Origin: Myripristis murdjan
Taxonomy: Eukaryota > Chordata > Actinopteri > Holocentriformes > Holocentridae
Direction: 5' to 3'
Assembly (NCBI RefSeq): GCF_902150065.1
Contig: NC_043990.1
Location: forward strand, 12,373,740-12,437,739
DNA length: 64,000 nucleotides
Within the stretch, counting starts at the first letter, position 1. The number at the start of each line of letters is the position of its first letter. This document shows, in pieces, positions 23,201-35,600 of the stretch. The notes under the pieces are model-generated. The model had not been told where the DNA came from, did not search any database, and saw only the letters and a program-made list of their open reading frames with translations. The position numbers and the translations under genes were made by a program.

Positions 23201-25452
23201 CACCAGTGGCCGCTCACTGCTGGATTTGATGCCACGGTTCCAGAGAGCATGACAAGACTGCTGCTGTGGACATGGAAGCAAAGATTATCGACTTATATTC
23301 AATTAGAGGAATGTGCGAAATACTAATATAGAGAATTATGTTTGAATTATGGTACAGTTATATGGTTCAGCTGAGACCTGGAGCAAATCATTTACAGTGA
23401 AGTTCACACTCAGCTCTCTGTTGTGGTTTCAATTGTTTCAAATCCTCTTTTCCTGTTTTAGTCATTATGACGATTTTGGCCACTATACATGCTTCTACAT
23501 ACATTTGATTAATGTTAATCATTTGCTTTTATTGCATTTGAGGTCATTTTTGCCCACTCTCCACCCGCTGCACTAGTGCAATGGCCTCTCTCTGTCCCTC
23601 TCTCTGTGGTCCTTCACGTGATTCCCTCCAGTTTTTCCTTCGAATGGCTTTGTGGGACTTTCCTATCACCTGCTATCAGGGTTCAGTTCCTTGTGTTTTC
23701 TGTTGGCTTTAATACATAAACTGTGGCCTTGTAAAGCGTTCTGAGACTGTCACAGTGATTAAGGGCTCTAAACAGACTTACGTCGACGATCCAACACTAT
23801 ATTACTAAGTAAATTTAACAAATAATTTCAAATCTAGTCTGAGATATAAAAACGGATGGCAGTTCCTTGTGATGGCCGACTAGTCTCTTGTTTGGAAGAA
23901 GTGAGGAAGTTTGAAAAAGGAAGTGAGAGACAGTGTGCAGCATGACAGCAGCACATCCCTGTCAGGGAGTTTCTGTCTGATCGAAAAGCAAGTGGGTGAC
24001 AACGTTTAGCTCGCCTACAACCCTCTCAGTATGACTGTCAAACTGTCTTTTCTCTGCACCCCACTCTGTTCCTCTCTCCATCTATCTCTCTTTGTTTGCC
24101 CCATCTCTCATTATGTTGGACCTCCATACAGTTATTATCCCACTCTTCTATAACCCACACTCTGTCTCTCTCACCCTCAAACTGTGTCCCCGCTGTAGAC
24201 AATGCACAGCCATACAGTGTAAGGTTACGGTGGTCAAAATCTGCTTGCCAAGAGTCCATTCTAACAAGCAAACCCCCGGCAAAACAAGGTACAAAGAGAT
24301 ATTTGTCCGAGAGGCAACGAGAGCTGACTCAACAAAAATGGCAGAAATTGGTGAGAGGAAACAAGGAAGTGGCCTGCAGTATTGTGTGGCACAGGCTCAC
24401 TATCTGACTGTCCTGCTGGTTTTTCCTCAATTCATTTGACACATGAATTAAAGGTGCTCTCGTGCACTTAAAACTGCAAACACAGATATGGAAAAAGTTC
24501 TACAAAATCTGCAAAAGAGTCCAAATCTACTGCAGAATGAAAGGCTGCTTTCCTTTCAGCTATCACATCATTATAAAATCATAATACTCCCATCAAAACT
24601 GCACGTCATCTATTACTGTAATCAAACCAACAGATACCCATCCATAAATAACCAGATTGAAGACATTTCACAGGCTTACATATAGAGAAATTGTCAGTGT
24701 TGGTGATGTTATATAGTTTTATTTTTGTCATATTTATCTGCATGGTGGATACAGTAAAGAGGTGGAAGCACTGATAAACATGAACCACAATTTGTGACCC
24801 GTGTCTTTATTCCTCATTATTTCTAATAAAGTGAGGAATAAAGTGATTTTGCAATTTGAGTGAAAACAATGGAAGTGTTTTACTAGGTTATTAATTATGG
24901 GCCCTGTTAGCATTGTAAAACATGAAGAGATATTAGAATTGTTTTGTGTCAAATCACTTGAGAAAACTACAAAAGCCTTAAAGAAAATAGAACAAAAGCA
25001 AAGAGAGGATAATGCATCTCAGATGAAGTGAAATACATAAAGGCAGGTCAATCGGATTGATATATAGATAGATAGACTTAACCTCTTTGACACTATGGAC
25101 CGTGTGTGTGGTGAGACACAGACAAAGTTTAGTTCTGCTCCGTCGAGCACCTTTGTTGTCCAGCGTTGCCCTAATTACATAAGACTCATCTCATCTCTGT
25201 CAAACAAGCACTGGATTCATGCAAAGGAAAAGCAGGAAAGAGAAAGTACAAAGCACTTAAACAATCTGTCACTCCGGTGTGATGCATGTGCAGTTTGAGG
25301 CTGTGTGGCCTTGCATGTTTTCACACATACACGCACACACGTATGTTTGTTTAGCCAGACGGAGCGAGAAAGACAGAGAGGAAGAAGGTGTCTGCAAGTC
25401 TTGTGGTTTCCTCCTCAGCCCTCATCTCCACTGGTGAATGCAATATTACTGT

Positions 25453-25491
<39 letters not shown>

Positions 25492-28400
25492 TACAGATGC
25501 TTATTTAAATTACTATTTATTTAATTTTACCAGGGAGTCCCAATGAAATTAAAAATCTAGATGATATAGACTTGAGATGATTTCAGAAATGCACTACTTT
25601 TATATTAACCTTTAACTAGATTCATTTTAAATGAGTATTGGAAATAGTAAACAGCCAGAAATTAGTTTGACACAATGCAAGAAAATACACTTTAGACCTA
25701 AAAGAATAGATCATCACAGTAGAGGCCAAATCAAAAGTTCATGATGACATTAGACCGCAGACAGCAAATGGCCCAGCAGAAGCGTTGGAGAGGATTTTAT
25801 GGCTAAGAATCAAGATGTCGTGCTTGATAAGGCTTTAACAGGCTTAGGTCAGTCTGTGTGAGCGTACTTCTCAATCAAAGGGGATGTTCTTCGGGTGAAA
25901 GGGGATTCTACCTGACGCCGAGGGACCTTCAGGTAACACCGAGTCAGGAGGTCGGACAGAGGAACGGGGGAGTCGTGTTCTCCAGATGCAGGGAAGTGCA
26001 GAGAGCAGGAAGTGTCAAAACACGAGCTGTATGCACACTTATTTTTATTTGCAAAGAAAATTGATTTTGTAATTAACCTGTGTGTTACTCCTAATAAACT
26101 TTCACGATGGTTTTCTCTGTTGGTGTTTGTTTTCTATGTAGCAATGCATGACCTATGCTATTGCAATTATTTTTTTTTTATTCATTTATTTTGTATGCAT
26201 GCCTCTCCTGCAAATGACACCACGGCCTCAGTGAGATGACCCGTTTAAATAAAGGAATAAACTGTGTGCTGAAATCTGCCTTAGTAATGTCAGGTTGTGA
26301 AATTTGTCTTGTATGTAGACATGCATCACAAGTATTAGTACATTGAGCAAAAGGTGAAGGTTTCATTCTCTTAAATATGCTTAGGAGGCTATTACCGATC
26401 TATAATCTAAATCTGGAAGTTATTTGTTTGTATATACGATTGTTTATCCTGTAATGTATTTCCACGCACCTTTTTGGGGGTTCCTTTGCCCTTGACCAGA
26501 CAGGACTTCTCCAGATGCTGATATCCACCGATCACTTCGATTTCCTCCACCGTGGGGTATCTCTTCTTCGTTGGCTCAGCAACAGCAGCGGGACTCGGGG
26601 TCTGCTTTGCCGGGGCCTTGGCAGCTGACGGCACCACTGGTGGGGAGACCACTGCTGCCCCTCCACCAGCGGGCCTCTTGGGGGTGACTGTAATGGTGGC
26701 ACCTCTTTTCACTTGGCCCCCGGAAGCACTTCTGATGGAGAACAGGGTTGGAGAGGGCGTGGGAGACGGGGAGACACTGGGAGACTGGGCAGGAGAGGGT
26801 GAGCACGGGGAGGAGGCAGGGGTGGGGGCGCAGTCTGGCAGTTTCAGGAAATAGTCCGGTGATTGGCTCCTGAGACTTTTAGGGGTGATGGTGACCACCC
26901 TGGACTGGGTGTGTTTCAGCTCAGAGGTTGAAGAGGTATCCCGCTGAGATGACTCCGATGATCTGGGGCTTAATGCTGACGTTTGTTGATCTTTTTGCTG
27001 TGTTCTCAAATCGTCCTTTACCTGTTGCAGCGCTCTTCCTCTGGGACTCTGCTGCCCTTTTATCTCCTTGTCTGTCTGAGGAGCATTTCGTGGCGTGCAG
27101 CCATCATGTGATGACTTTAACGCTTCCTGCTCCCTCAGCTGAAAGTGCTCTATCTGCCGCTGTATCGACTGAACCCCTGATAAATCTTCGTCTGACTTTG
27201 CCTTGCTGTCCCCAAGCTTCCCTCCACCCCATAACTGCCTCACATCAGCTGTTTCCTGCTGATATGACTCCTGCTGTGTATGGGATATGTGGGGCTTTAC
27301 CTTAACGAGGCGCACCGACGGGATGTCCACTGTCCTCTCCCTCACGCACAAGCCCGTTCTCGAACCGACCGTTTTCAAGTTGTAGATGCGACTCATGGCG
27401 GCGAGGGAGTTGGGATGCGGTGGAGAGGGGGACAGAGATTGCGAAGGAGAGGGAGGCGATGTTTGCTCTTTGTGCTCTGACAGTTCTTCCTCTTCTTCCT
27501 CCCTTCCTTCTCCTCTGCTGCCGTCTTCTCTCTGCAAAGCCCTGTGGCGTCTCAGCTGCTCCACAACATGTTTCAGCAGGTCATCCTCATCCTCGGATAT
27601 TTGGGGGCTTTCTGAGGTAACTTCGGAGACAGCGGCGGTGTACTCGCTCGCTACTTCCTCTCCTCTGACGGCTTGTGAGAATGGCAGAGAAACAGGAAGC
27701 TGAGGGCTGGTTTTCAACACACTGACTTCCTGTGTGACGTCAAATGCATTCATGGATGTCTGTGCTGCCGGGCCTTCCTGTCCACCATCTGCCTCCGCCA
27801 GCCTCTTCCTCATTTGCGACGCAGCTTCCCACTCTCTCTCCATGTCACTTCCCCCCTCCTCACACCTGTCCCCTACTCTCTGAGGAACTTCGGTGCCATC
27901 GCTCACGCCTTCCTCCTCTGCCCCTCTCTGCTTACGCCTCATCCTCTCCAGCTCTTTCTGCCTGATTTTCTCTCGCAGGGACTCCACCCGGCTCAAGGGC
28001 TTGCCAATCCTCCAGCTATCCCTCCTCTCAATCCCTCTCCCTGCTTCACACTCTTGCCCCTCGTCACTTTGACTGCCTGGCCTCTTTCTCTCTACCATCA
28101 TATCTTCTGCCACATAGAACACAGTCCTGGGGATCTGAATCTCCAAGGGACCCGTTGGGGCGCCCATAGGTGCAATCCTTTTTGGGAATTTGGGGATAAC
28201 GTCATGAGTTAAGCTCTCTGAGCGGATATCATTATACATTTGTGCATCATGTGCGTCTTTGTTTAATTCATAAGCACCCCTGTAAGCCTTCTCTCCTCTG
28301 TCACTGCAATAAACAGTCGTTTCTCCTACTTTCTCTATTTTATTGATAGGCTGCTCCGTGTGTTGGGACGATGCCGACTGGGTTAGGTAGGGTCCTTGTG

Positions 28401-30621
28401 GCCCTGTCCCACTCCACTCTGCCCCTCTGTGAGCTTCACCTTGCCTGTCTGCTACTGCACAGAGCAGATTAGAGCACTCCATGAAAGCTGCTGCATGTCT
28501 GTTTTGAGTCTCAGCACTGTGAGATGGATTGGTAGGATCTACTGATGCGGTAATGATGTAACTCTGCTGCACAGTTTCACCTGGGACCGTGCCATCTGTT
28601 CCCTCCCCTTTCCGAAAGTGAGACCCTCTCTTTTCGCCTCCCTGCGGCTCAGCCTGTCTCACTCCCTCCCGCCCTTTCTCTAAACTCCACCCTTTCTCCA
28701 AAGAAGCTCTCCGACTGTCTTCTGTCAGTCGCTTCACCTCTCTCTCTGTTGCTTTTGCTCTCCCGTCCTGCCTGATGGGGACTCTTCTCGCAAAAGAGAT
28801 ACCCTCTGTGTTTTTAACAGAGGCCACTGTGAAGCCCTCATCTCCGTCTGCGTCGCCTGCCATCTCCACAGCTCTCTTGTCACCGCGCTCGCCTTTCTCT
28901 GATGATACTTCTGCTCTGTGCTGGGCGGAGGTACAAATTTCTGTCTCAGTTCTTGGGTGGCTTTTCGGTCCGGGCTCTCTCTCAGTGTGCACCTCATTTT
29001 TCACATGTTCATCCTTGTGCTTTCCTGACAGGTCTTTATCCAACACCCAAGCCCGTCCCAGTTTGATTTTTGCCATGGGGTCTTTCTCTGAGCCGTCCAC
29101 TTGCACTGCAAACGCTCTCCTCTTTTGGAGAGCCTCTTCAGCCACACCGTTCTCCTTAGCACTAAAGACTCGTTCGGAGAAGCTGAAAGAGCGTTTGGGC
29201 ACACCCCTGAGCAGTGCGTTCTTCTCATCTGCCTTCCTCTCCTCAGATTGCTGTTCATCTTGACCTTCAGAGTATTTTCTCACAGCAGGTCTGTGGAAAT
29301 TGTCTGAACTTTTGGACCGAGACGGGGGCTTAGGGTGCTCTCCGAATTTGCTCAGCAGCTGACTAACCCGCCCTCCTCTCTCGACAAACGCGTTATCATC
29401 AGAGCTGTCTTTCCTGTCTTCTTTAATGACCGTTGCATGGCCCCATGGTCGCTCTTTCTCTTTAACAGTCTCTCTCTCCTTTTCTCTCAGCCAGGCTGTA
29501 TCTGGTCTGTGCTCCCTCCCCATACTATCCTTTAGTGCATCCACGGTGCACACCACAGCTCTCTCCTTCTCTCCATTATCTCGACCCGACCATTTGCCGC
29601 CGCCCCCTCCTGCACTCCTCTCCTCAGGGCTTAGTGAAGGTTTTATAATCAGAACCTCAGAGGCTCGGATCTCGGTGACGCTCCCTCCACCGGCCAGAAT
29701 CTCGCTGAGGTCCATCTTCATCCCTCTCTTTTCCGGTTGGTCTTCCTCGGGCATCTCTCGCTCTGTCTCTCTCCATTTCCCCCTCCTCTCATCGCTACCT
29801 TTCCTATCCTGCTCGATGATGATGATGTTGTCGGCCCGGATGGTCCGAAGGCCAGAGACAAGGGGAGCAAATAGAGAGCAAGGAGTGTCCGTGTCTTTCT
29901 CTTCCCTTTTCTCTTCTTGTTTTATCTCTCCCCCCTGCTCTTTCACAGCATTCTTAACTGGCTCCCGACTTCTTTCTGTATCTCTGTCCCTGTTAGTCTC
30001 TCTGTCTCTTCCCTCACTCCTGTCTGTGTTGCCTTCTTTTTCCTTTCCCTCACTTTTATCCTTTTTTCTCTCTCCTTCCCTTCCCTCATTCCTGTCTCTG
30101 AATCTCTCTATTTTTAGTTCTATGTCTGTCCCTCGTCCTGACTCCGTCGTCTGGACGACCTCTGCTTCCTGCTCATTCCCCTCTGCAGCCTTTTCAGCAT
30201 CCCTACCCTTCCTCCATCCACTCTGGGTGCGAATGAATGGGTTTTCATGAACAGGGACTATGGTTTCCACGGACACCTGACTAAGAGGTTTGGTCTCTGC
30301 ATCCAGCCACTGCCCTGGATCTGGACTGAGTGACGGTTCACTCCCCAGATTGACCGTCACAGAGCTGTCTGTGTCGCTCAGACCATCGGAGGGGGATCTG
30401 GCCTCCACTGGCACGAGGAAGCCCTCTCTCTCCTTCTCTCTGTCCTTGTCACCTAAACCCTCCTGCTTTGCTCTCCTCCGCTCGATGATCCCCCGCTTCC
30501 ACGCAGGCATGCTGGCGAGTTTCTCCTCCTCTTCTTTTTCTCTCCTCTCTCGCTCCTCCTCCTCTCTCCTCTTTTTCTCCAGTAGGAGTTGTTTCCATTC
30601 TGGCAGAGAGGACACGGACAT
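20213..30621 (-). CDS. ppp1r18: phostensin (protein phosphatase 1 regulatory subunit 18)
   Basis: Phostensin targets protein phosphatase 1 to F-actin. Coding exons: 26470-30621 (1384 codons, ATG at 30621), 20713-20929, 20213-20232, giving 1462 residues. The start follows acceptor TTTTCTGCAG (exon edge 30689). The N-terminus has the family's paired motifs LPEWKQLLLEKKRREEEE and MPAWKRGIIERRRAKQ. The long middle is low-complexity, rich in E, K, R and S. The C-terminal block is KRYPTVEEIEVIGGYQHLEK, then GKVSFDEVQ, where KVSF fits the PP1-docking RVxF motif, then CEYPSESSML and an acidic run. The last exon adds only DESCPR before TAG; its acceptor is a strong pyrimidine tract. Mammalian phostensin is about 600 residues, so this is much longer. 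Neighbouring nrm supports phostensin over taperin. The last exon is the least certain part. Confidence 0.85.
22731..22764. repeat. 34-bp perfect palindrome
   Basis: Reading from TTTATGTCCATAAACCA at 22731-22747, the next 17 bases are its exact reverse complement, centred on CCATGG. It lies inside ppp1r18 intron 2. No element around it was recognised. Confidence 0.9.
25458..25490. repeat. poly(T) tract
   Basis: This is an uninterrupted T run of about 33 bases, possibly the A tail of a minus-strand retroelement, though no body is recognisable beside it. Confidence 0.8.
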
Positions 30622-30688
30622 AACAGAGAAAGACACAATTGTTTGGGACGAGACGCTTGCCGTTCCTCTTTGGACCCTCTGGGATTTG

Positions 30689-31620
30689 TCTGCAGAAAAC
30701 AAAATGGTGAAAATGGTGAAAATAATCGACAACCACGCACAAATAGATATAAACTGATCATTATAAACATGACATGGGGAGATGTTACTAAAGCTGTTAA
30801 CAGTTAGAACAGTTACAGGTCTTTTATGTAGTTTTACTTCAAATTAAACAGGTGTAGGTTAATGTGCAATTGCAGAAACCAAGAAAAAAACATTATTAAA
30901 ATAGCTATACCATCACACCCTAAGCCTGTATTACTAATAGCACTAAATTGCACGCTTACTGTTGTACACTGAGGTAAAGATGTTTTCCTGAGGCACAAAA
31001 CTTATCCCATCAGATGTTTGCACCTGTGAATAAACACCATTAGCTGTTTCCCCCATAATCTTTACAATAAATAAATGAAATAAAAACTCACCAAAACCCC
31101 GGTTATTTCAAAGATATTCTTAAATCGGTCTCGGCTTCGACTTTACAGCTGGCATCTCCACCTGAGTGAGGAGCGGCTGTGCGCGTCTTCGCCCGTCTGT
31201 GCGTAATGCGCTCCTCCCTCCACTTGGACAGAAAATCCCCTTTACCAATAACCGATAGATTAATCTGTTGTCAAAACGGGCTTCAAATGTTTACATAACC
31301 AAGTCAAATCACATCTACCTTACGGTGTATCAGGGCATGCAAGCACGTCCGTCGGCATCGTAAATATTAGCAGCTTCGGAGCGGCAGCACTGTAATCCGA
31401 TAATTACATTAAATTCCGTCAGGAGAGTTTAGTAGCACACACCATATTGTGGGACCTAAGAAAAGGCGTTTAAAGAACATACCCGTCTGCCCCGTCACCA
31501 ACCCCCCTCATCTCATCCCTCCGCCCGCGGTGATAACTGGAGGAGGGGAGGGGAGGGGAGAGGAGGGGGGCAGAGCTGAGGGACGGGTCTGCAGCGGAGA
31601 GCACAGAGTTACCTGAGGTG
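30689..31620 (-). promoter_or_regulatory. ppp1r18 5' UTR splice site and promoter region
   Basis: The first coding exon begins at 30689 with 68 bases of 5' UTR. Upstream, TTTTG|GTGAGT at about 31090 (minus strand) is a good donor for a non-coding exon. The 31140-31620 region is richer in G/C and CpG (for example 31185-31210 and 31500-31575) and is the likely promoter. Confidence 0.5.
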
Positions 31621-31839
31621 GTAAGGACATGAACAACTTCCAATCAACCCCTGCAATCCTGGATCCAAACCAAGTGACCTACACTTGTGCGACAACCTGC
31701 CACTTTCAATAGTCTCGACACGGACAGTGGAGGAAAACAGGATTCCAAGAAATTACAAGTCACCTTAAAATAAAGCGCACAGAACTAGGCCTATAATTAA
31801 AAAAATGGTCAAGCCACACACTTGCAGCTACAGTTGGAC

Positions 31840-31845
31840 TTTATT
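31840..31845 (-). promoter_or_regulatory. poly(A) signal of nrm
   Basis: TTTATT on plus (AATAAA on minus) lies about 800 bp past the nrm stop at 32642. It ends nrm only some 200 bp before the ppp1r18 promoter region, so the two genes are tightly packed in tandem. Confidence 0.55.
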
Positions 31846-32641
31846 CAATATTCTCTCGATTTTAAATGTATATATAAAATCAGCCTAACATACACATCAA
31901 ATCAAAGATTACAGATTACAGATTACAGTACTTTTTAGCCACACATTTCAGAAAATACTGGTCATACTGCTCAACTGATGCGGCTCAATTTTGACACAAG
32001 TCTGACATTGCTTACTGACATAGCTTTGTCCTCAGCACACCATAAGGAAGTGAGGAAATAACATTTGTGAAGTAAAAAAAATATATATAAGTACATTTTC
32101 ATTACAGCTTCAGGCACTGAAAAGCAATGCTGCGTTTTCATGGATGTGCCTGTGTCCAGTGTGAAATCTTAACACCACAACCTTTCCCGAGAGCAGTCAA
32201 ACGTGACATCGGTATGCAGAGAAATCCAGTGAGACTGCACTTGGCAGATGGACTGTTTGTTATCATACACTAGCCTATAAAAATATACTCTATGATAAAA
32301 AAAAGACACATTCCGGGTGGTTGAACAAGTAAAAAAAGTACCTGAATATTTCTAAAAGGACATACAAAGTGACGAGAATTTACAGTGTTGAGTTGCAGAG
32401 AATTAAGTTCAAGTGTGGTCATTTGCTACTAGCAGAAATGGCCGTACAGGTTTGTTCTGGTTTAGCACAGTGAATTAGGTGTGACTGACTGACAGACGGT
32501 CATTACAGGGATTCTCTTGGATGCTGATTAATGGTCAGTTGCTAATTTCCTGCAAGATGTTTCGGGTTAATGTTAGGGAGTAGGCAAGCTGAGCCAACGG
32601 CAGCACTCAGCTACACATCACACCAGCAGAATAACTCCCAT

Positions 32642-35600
32642 TCACTTCTTGTGGTTGTTAATGGCTTGGCGGTCAGTGGCGCAGTCACTGTGTGGCTCGG
32701 CAAAGAGCTGCATGTTGCTGTTAAGCTGGACACAGAGGTAGGCTAAATCCTGTTTGTCTAGTGAGTGTGCCAGGGCCAGGTAGGCCGACAGAGTCCCTGC
32801 CAGCAGGAGCCGGTCCAGGGACAGGGCCGGGAGGAGCCACAGCACCACCGCCAGCTCCAGGCACACCGGGTGACGCAAGTGGGAGTAGAGACGCTCCGCC
32901 TGGGGGGACTTGTGTGACAGGGGGTCGCCCAAACCAAGACACTCGTAATACACCTGGGACACAAGGAGGGACAGGAGATGGGGAGGGAGGCCAACAGACA
33001 GAGAAATGCAGATTAGCAGTGCATTTATTAAGCAGCAAGCAATGAGTATATCTATTTTAAGGCTGCTCAGAATCATAGTCACAGATAAAATGGCCCCTGA
33101 TATGCATAATTTGATTATTTTAAAATGTTATTTGCTGTTTTGTCATGAAATGAGGAAATTAATCCTGATTCATAGCAATCTTGTAAAAAACAAAACAAAA
33201 CAGAATTTCAAAACGGCATGGCATGACATTCAGAATCCTTCATATAATCATGCAATAACACTGACTAATTGTTGGGTGGCCAGAGTATGCACTCATCTAC
33301 CAGCCCCATTCCTCATACACTGAAGGAGATTACTGTTTAGTCGATGCTTTTATCGAGAGACTGGAAGCACAGGGAGTATGCTGGGTATTGAAACCACACT
33401 TGTAGCATTAATGCTATTCAGCTGTATATCCATTCACACTGACGGTAATTTCATGCAGGGCAGGCTGCAACTGGATCACCTAACCAGGCTAATAACTCCA
33501 CAGACTGCTGAATTAGCTAATGAACTATCTGGTGAATTAACTGAATAACTTGATCCTCTTGAAGTTTCTATCTGGGCCAGCGAGGTGGCTCCAGTCAAGT
33601 TGAGGTATTTATTCGTCAGATAAACATGATCCTGTGACTCAGTGAGTTCAATCTGACCCCATTACTGTCAGTGTTGGAGGTTAGTGAGTACGTGTAGCTA
33701 CCCTATGTATTCTATACACAAAAAAGGTCTGAGAAAACATTCTGAGAATACACTGTACTGTAAAATGAAAACGACAAACTCTCAAGGCCAGTTTAATAAT
33801 GACATGTCTATAAAATGTGGCAAAGAAGAAAATATGTGATTGTGTATCAACTTGAAATAAATTTCCTGAACTTGTTATTGCTATGAACTTATTTTCCATT
33901 TTTTGTTACCTGTGCCATTATATGTCAATATGTCAATACTGAAAGTAAGACGGCCACACTATTGAGATTGGGTCTTTGCCTCCATCAACAGAGTTAACCG
34001 AAGGTGAAACTGAATCATTTTTCATGCCAACTGGCCAAAGAGGGGTGTGGTGACGGGCATTGATAATTTTTGGTGAATATCCAACATGTGGAATTGGAAA
34101 ATCTTGATAAATGCATAGTGGTGACGGAGGTATGCACTTCATATCTTGCAAATCGAGTGCAGCGGAGGATGTATTTCCTAAGGAAGCTAAAGCAAACAAG
34201 ACTGCCATCCGAAATCCTCACTACATTCTACAGGAGCATTGTTGAAAATGTCCTGACCCGCTGCATCATCTGGTATCGGAGCTGTAATAGCAGCCGATTG
34301 CAAGACCCTGCAGAGAAAAGTGAGGACAGTGGAGATAATCACCCCCCTGAACCCCCAGCCCTCACTCAGGACATTTATCAGGAGAGATGTCTGCAGAAAG
34401 CTAACAGCACTGTGAGGGACTTCTCTCACCCCTCCCACAGACTGTTTACCACTCTGCCCTCTGGGAGGCGACATAAGAGCATTAAAGCCAAAACCACCAG
34501 GATGTGCAATAGCTTCTTCGTCCAGGTTGTTAAGCAGCTGAACACTCTGTGCCATTCTCCTTTGCAAATAACAACTTCCACCAGACACACAGCGCAATAG
34601 CTCACTACTGCAGACACTTTATAAAGGCCATGGACGCTGCAGCCGGATATGTTTTTAATGCACTTTTTAAACCTTTTTTACTTGAATGTTTTGGTGATAT
34701 TTATTTTTGTGTTTGTGAAAAGTGATGTCAGTTCCTTGGCAGATTCATCCTACGAGAAAGTGAATCTGAAATCTGAATCTACTACGTTTCCTCTCATTTC
34801 TGAAAGTGATTACAGTTTTGATGAGTTAATGTCTTGGTTTGCATTACTGACCAAAATGATATTGTTCTGTCACAGTGACTGATCCAAGGTAGGTTTATAA
34901 ATAACAGCCCACATTTGGCCTACCTGCTTGATGCCCAGCAGCTCTGGGTAATCAAAGATCATGAGGATGCTGCAGATGATCGCCCAGCACAGGAAGTGCA
35001 GAGTGAAGCAGAGCAGAGGGAACCAGATGCTCCACGGTGCATGACGCACTGACCACAGACAGGGGGCGCCAGTGACAGGCTGCCAGTATCGCATCAAGAT
35101 CTAGAAAAAAAAAAATCACTGGGTAATGAGTACATTGTGGTTACAGGAATTAAGACAATATTACAGTACATGCATCCTTGCATCTGAAAAAGTGAATAAT
35201 ATAAAATTTGAGAAAGTAAAACAGACAGTCACCCCTGTTCTGACATTTAACTAAATTAACACAATGACAACTGGTGAATGAACAAGGTAATATAAAACAA
35301 ACTAATTTATTGGTTATTTATATAGTTACCCAGAATTAAATTGTAACTTAAATTATTTGCTCATTGAAAAAAGGTCAGCATATAATATACTTTGTGTGTG
35401 TGTGTGTGTGTGTTTTGCTGTACCTGGAGTGCCAGTGCAGTAGTGAAGCAGTATGCTGTCCTGTTCAGGACTCCCAGCACTGACTTGCAGGCCTGTTTGA
35501 CCGGCGGCCAGGCCAGCAAACTGTGCTGCACGGTGAAGAGAGCAAGCAGCCCCAGATCCACAGCTATAGATCTGAGCACAGAGCTGTCCTGCAGGGCCAC

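Larger units (their letters stand above)
20930..26469. other. ppp1r18 intron 2, no gene seen
   Basis: The 5.5-kb intron holds a GGA-rich purine run (23056-23080), a GATA run (25065-25078), a 33-base T run (25458-25490) and the 34-bp palindrome. I found no conserved exon or RNA gene on either strand. Confidence 0.6.

Noticed and set aside
29426-30250. 274-codon plus-strand open frame, and several 100-160-codon plus-strand frames across 26550-30750
   Set aside because: They lie opposite the 4.2-kb ppp1r18 exon and are rich in S, L and P, the expected antisense shadow of its E/K/R-rich coding sequence. No splice or domain evidence.
34187-34597. 136-codon minus-strand open frame in nrm intron 3
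   Set aside because: It is antisense to the LINE reverse-transcriptase tail read on the plus strand.
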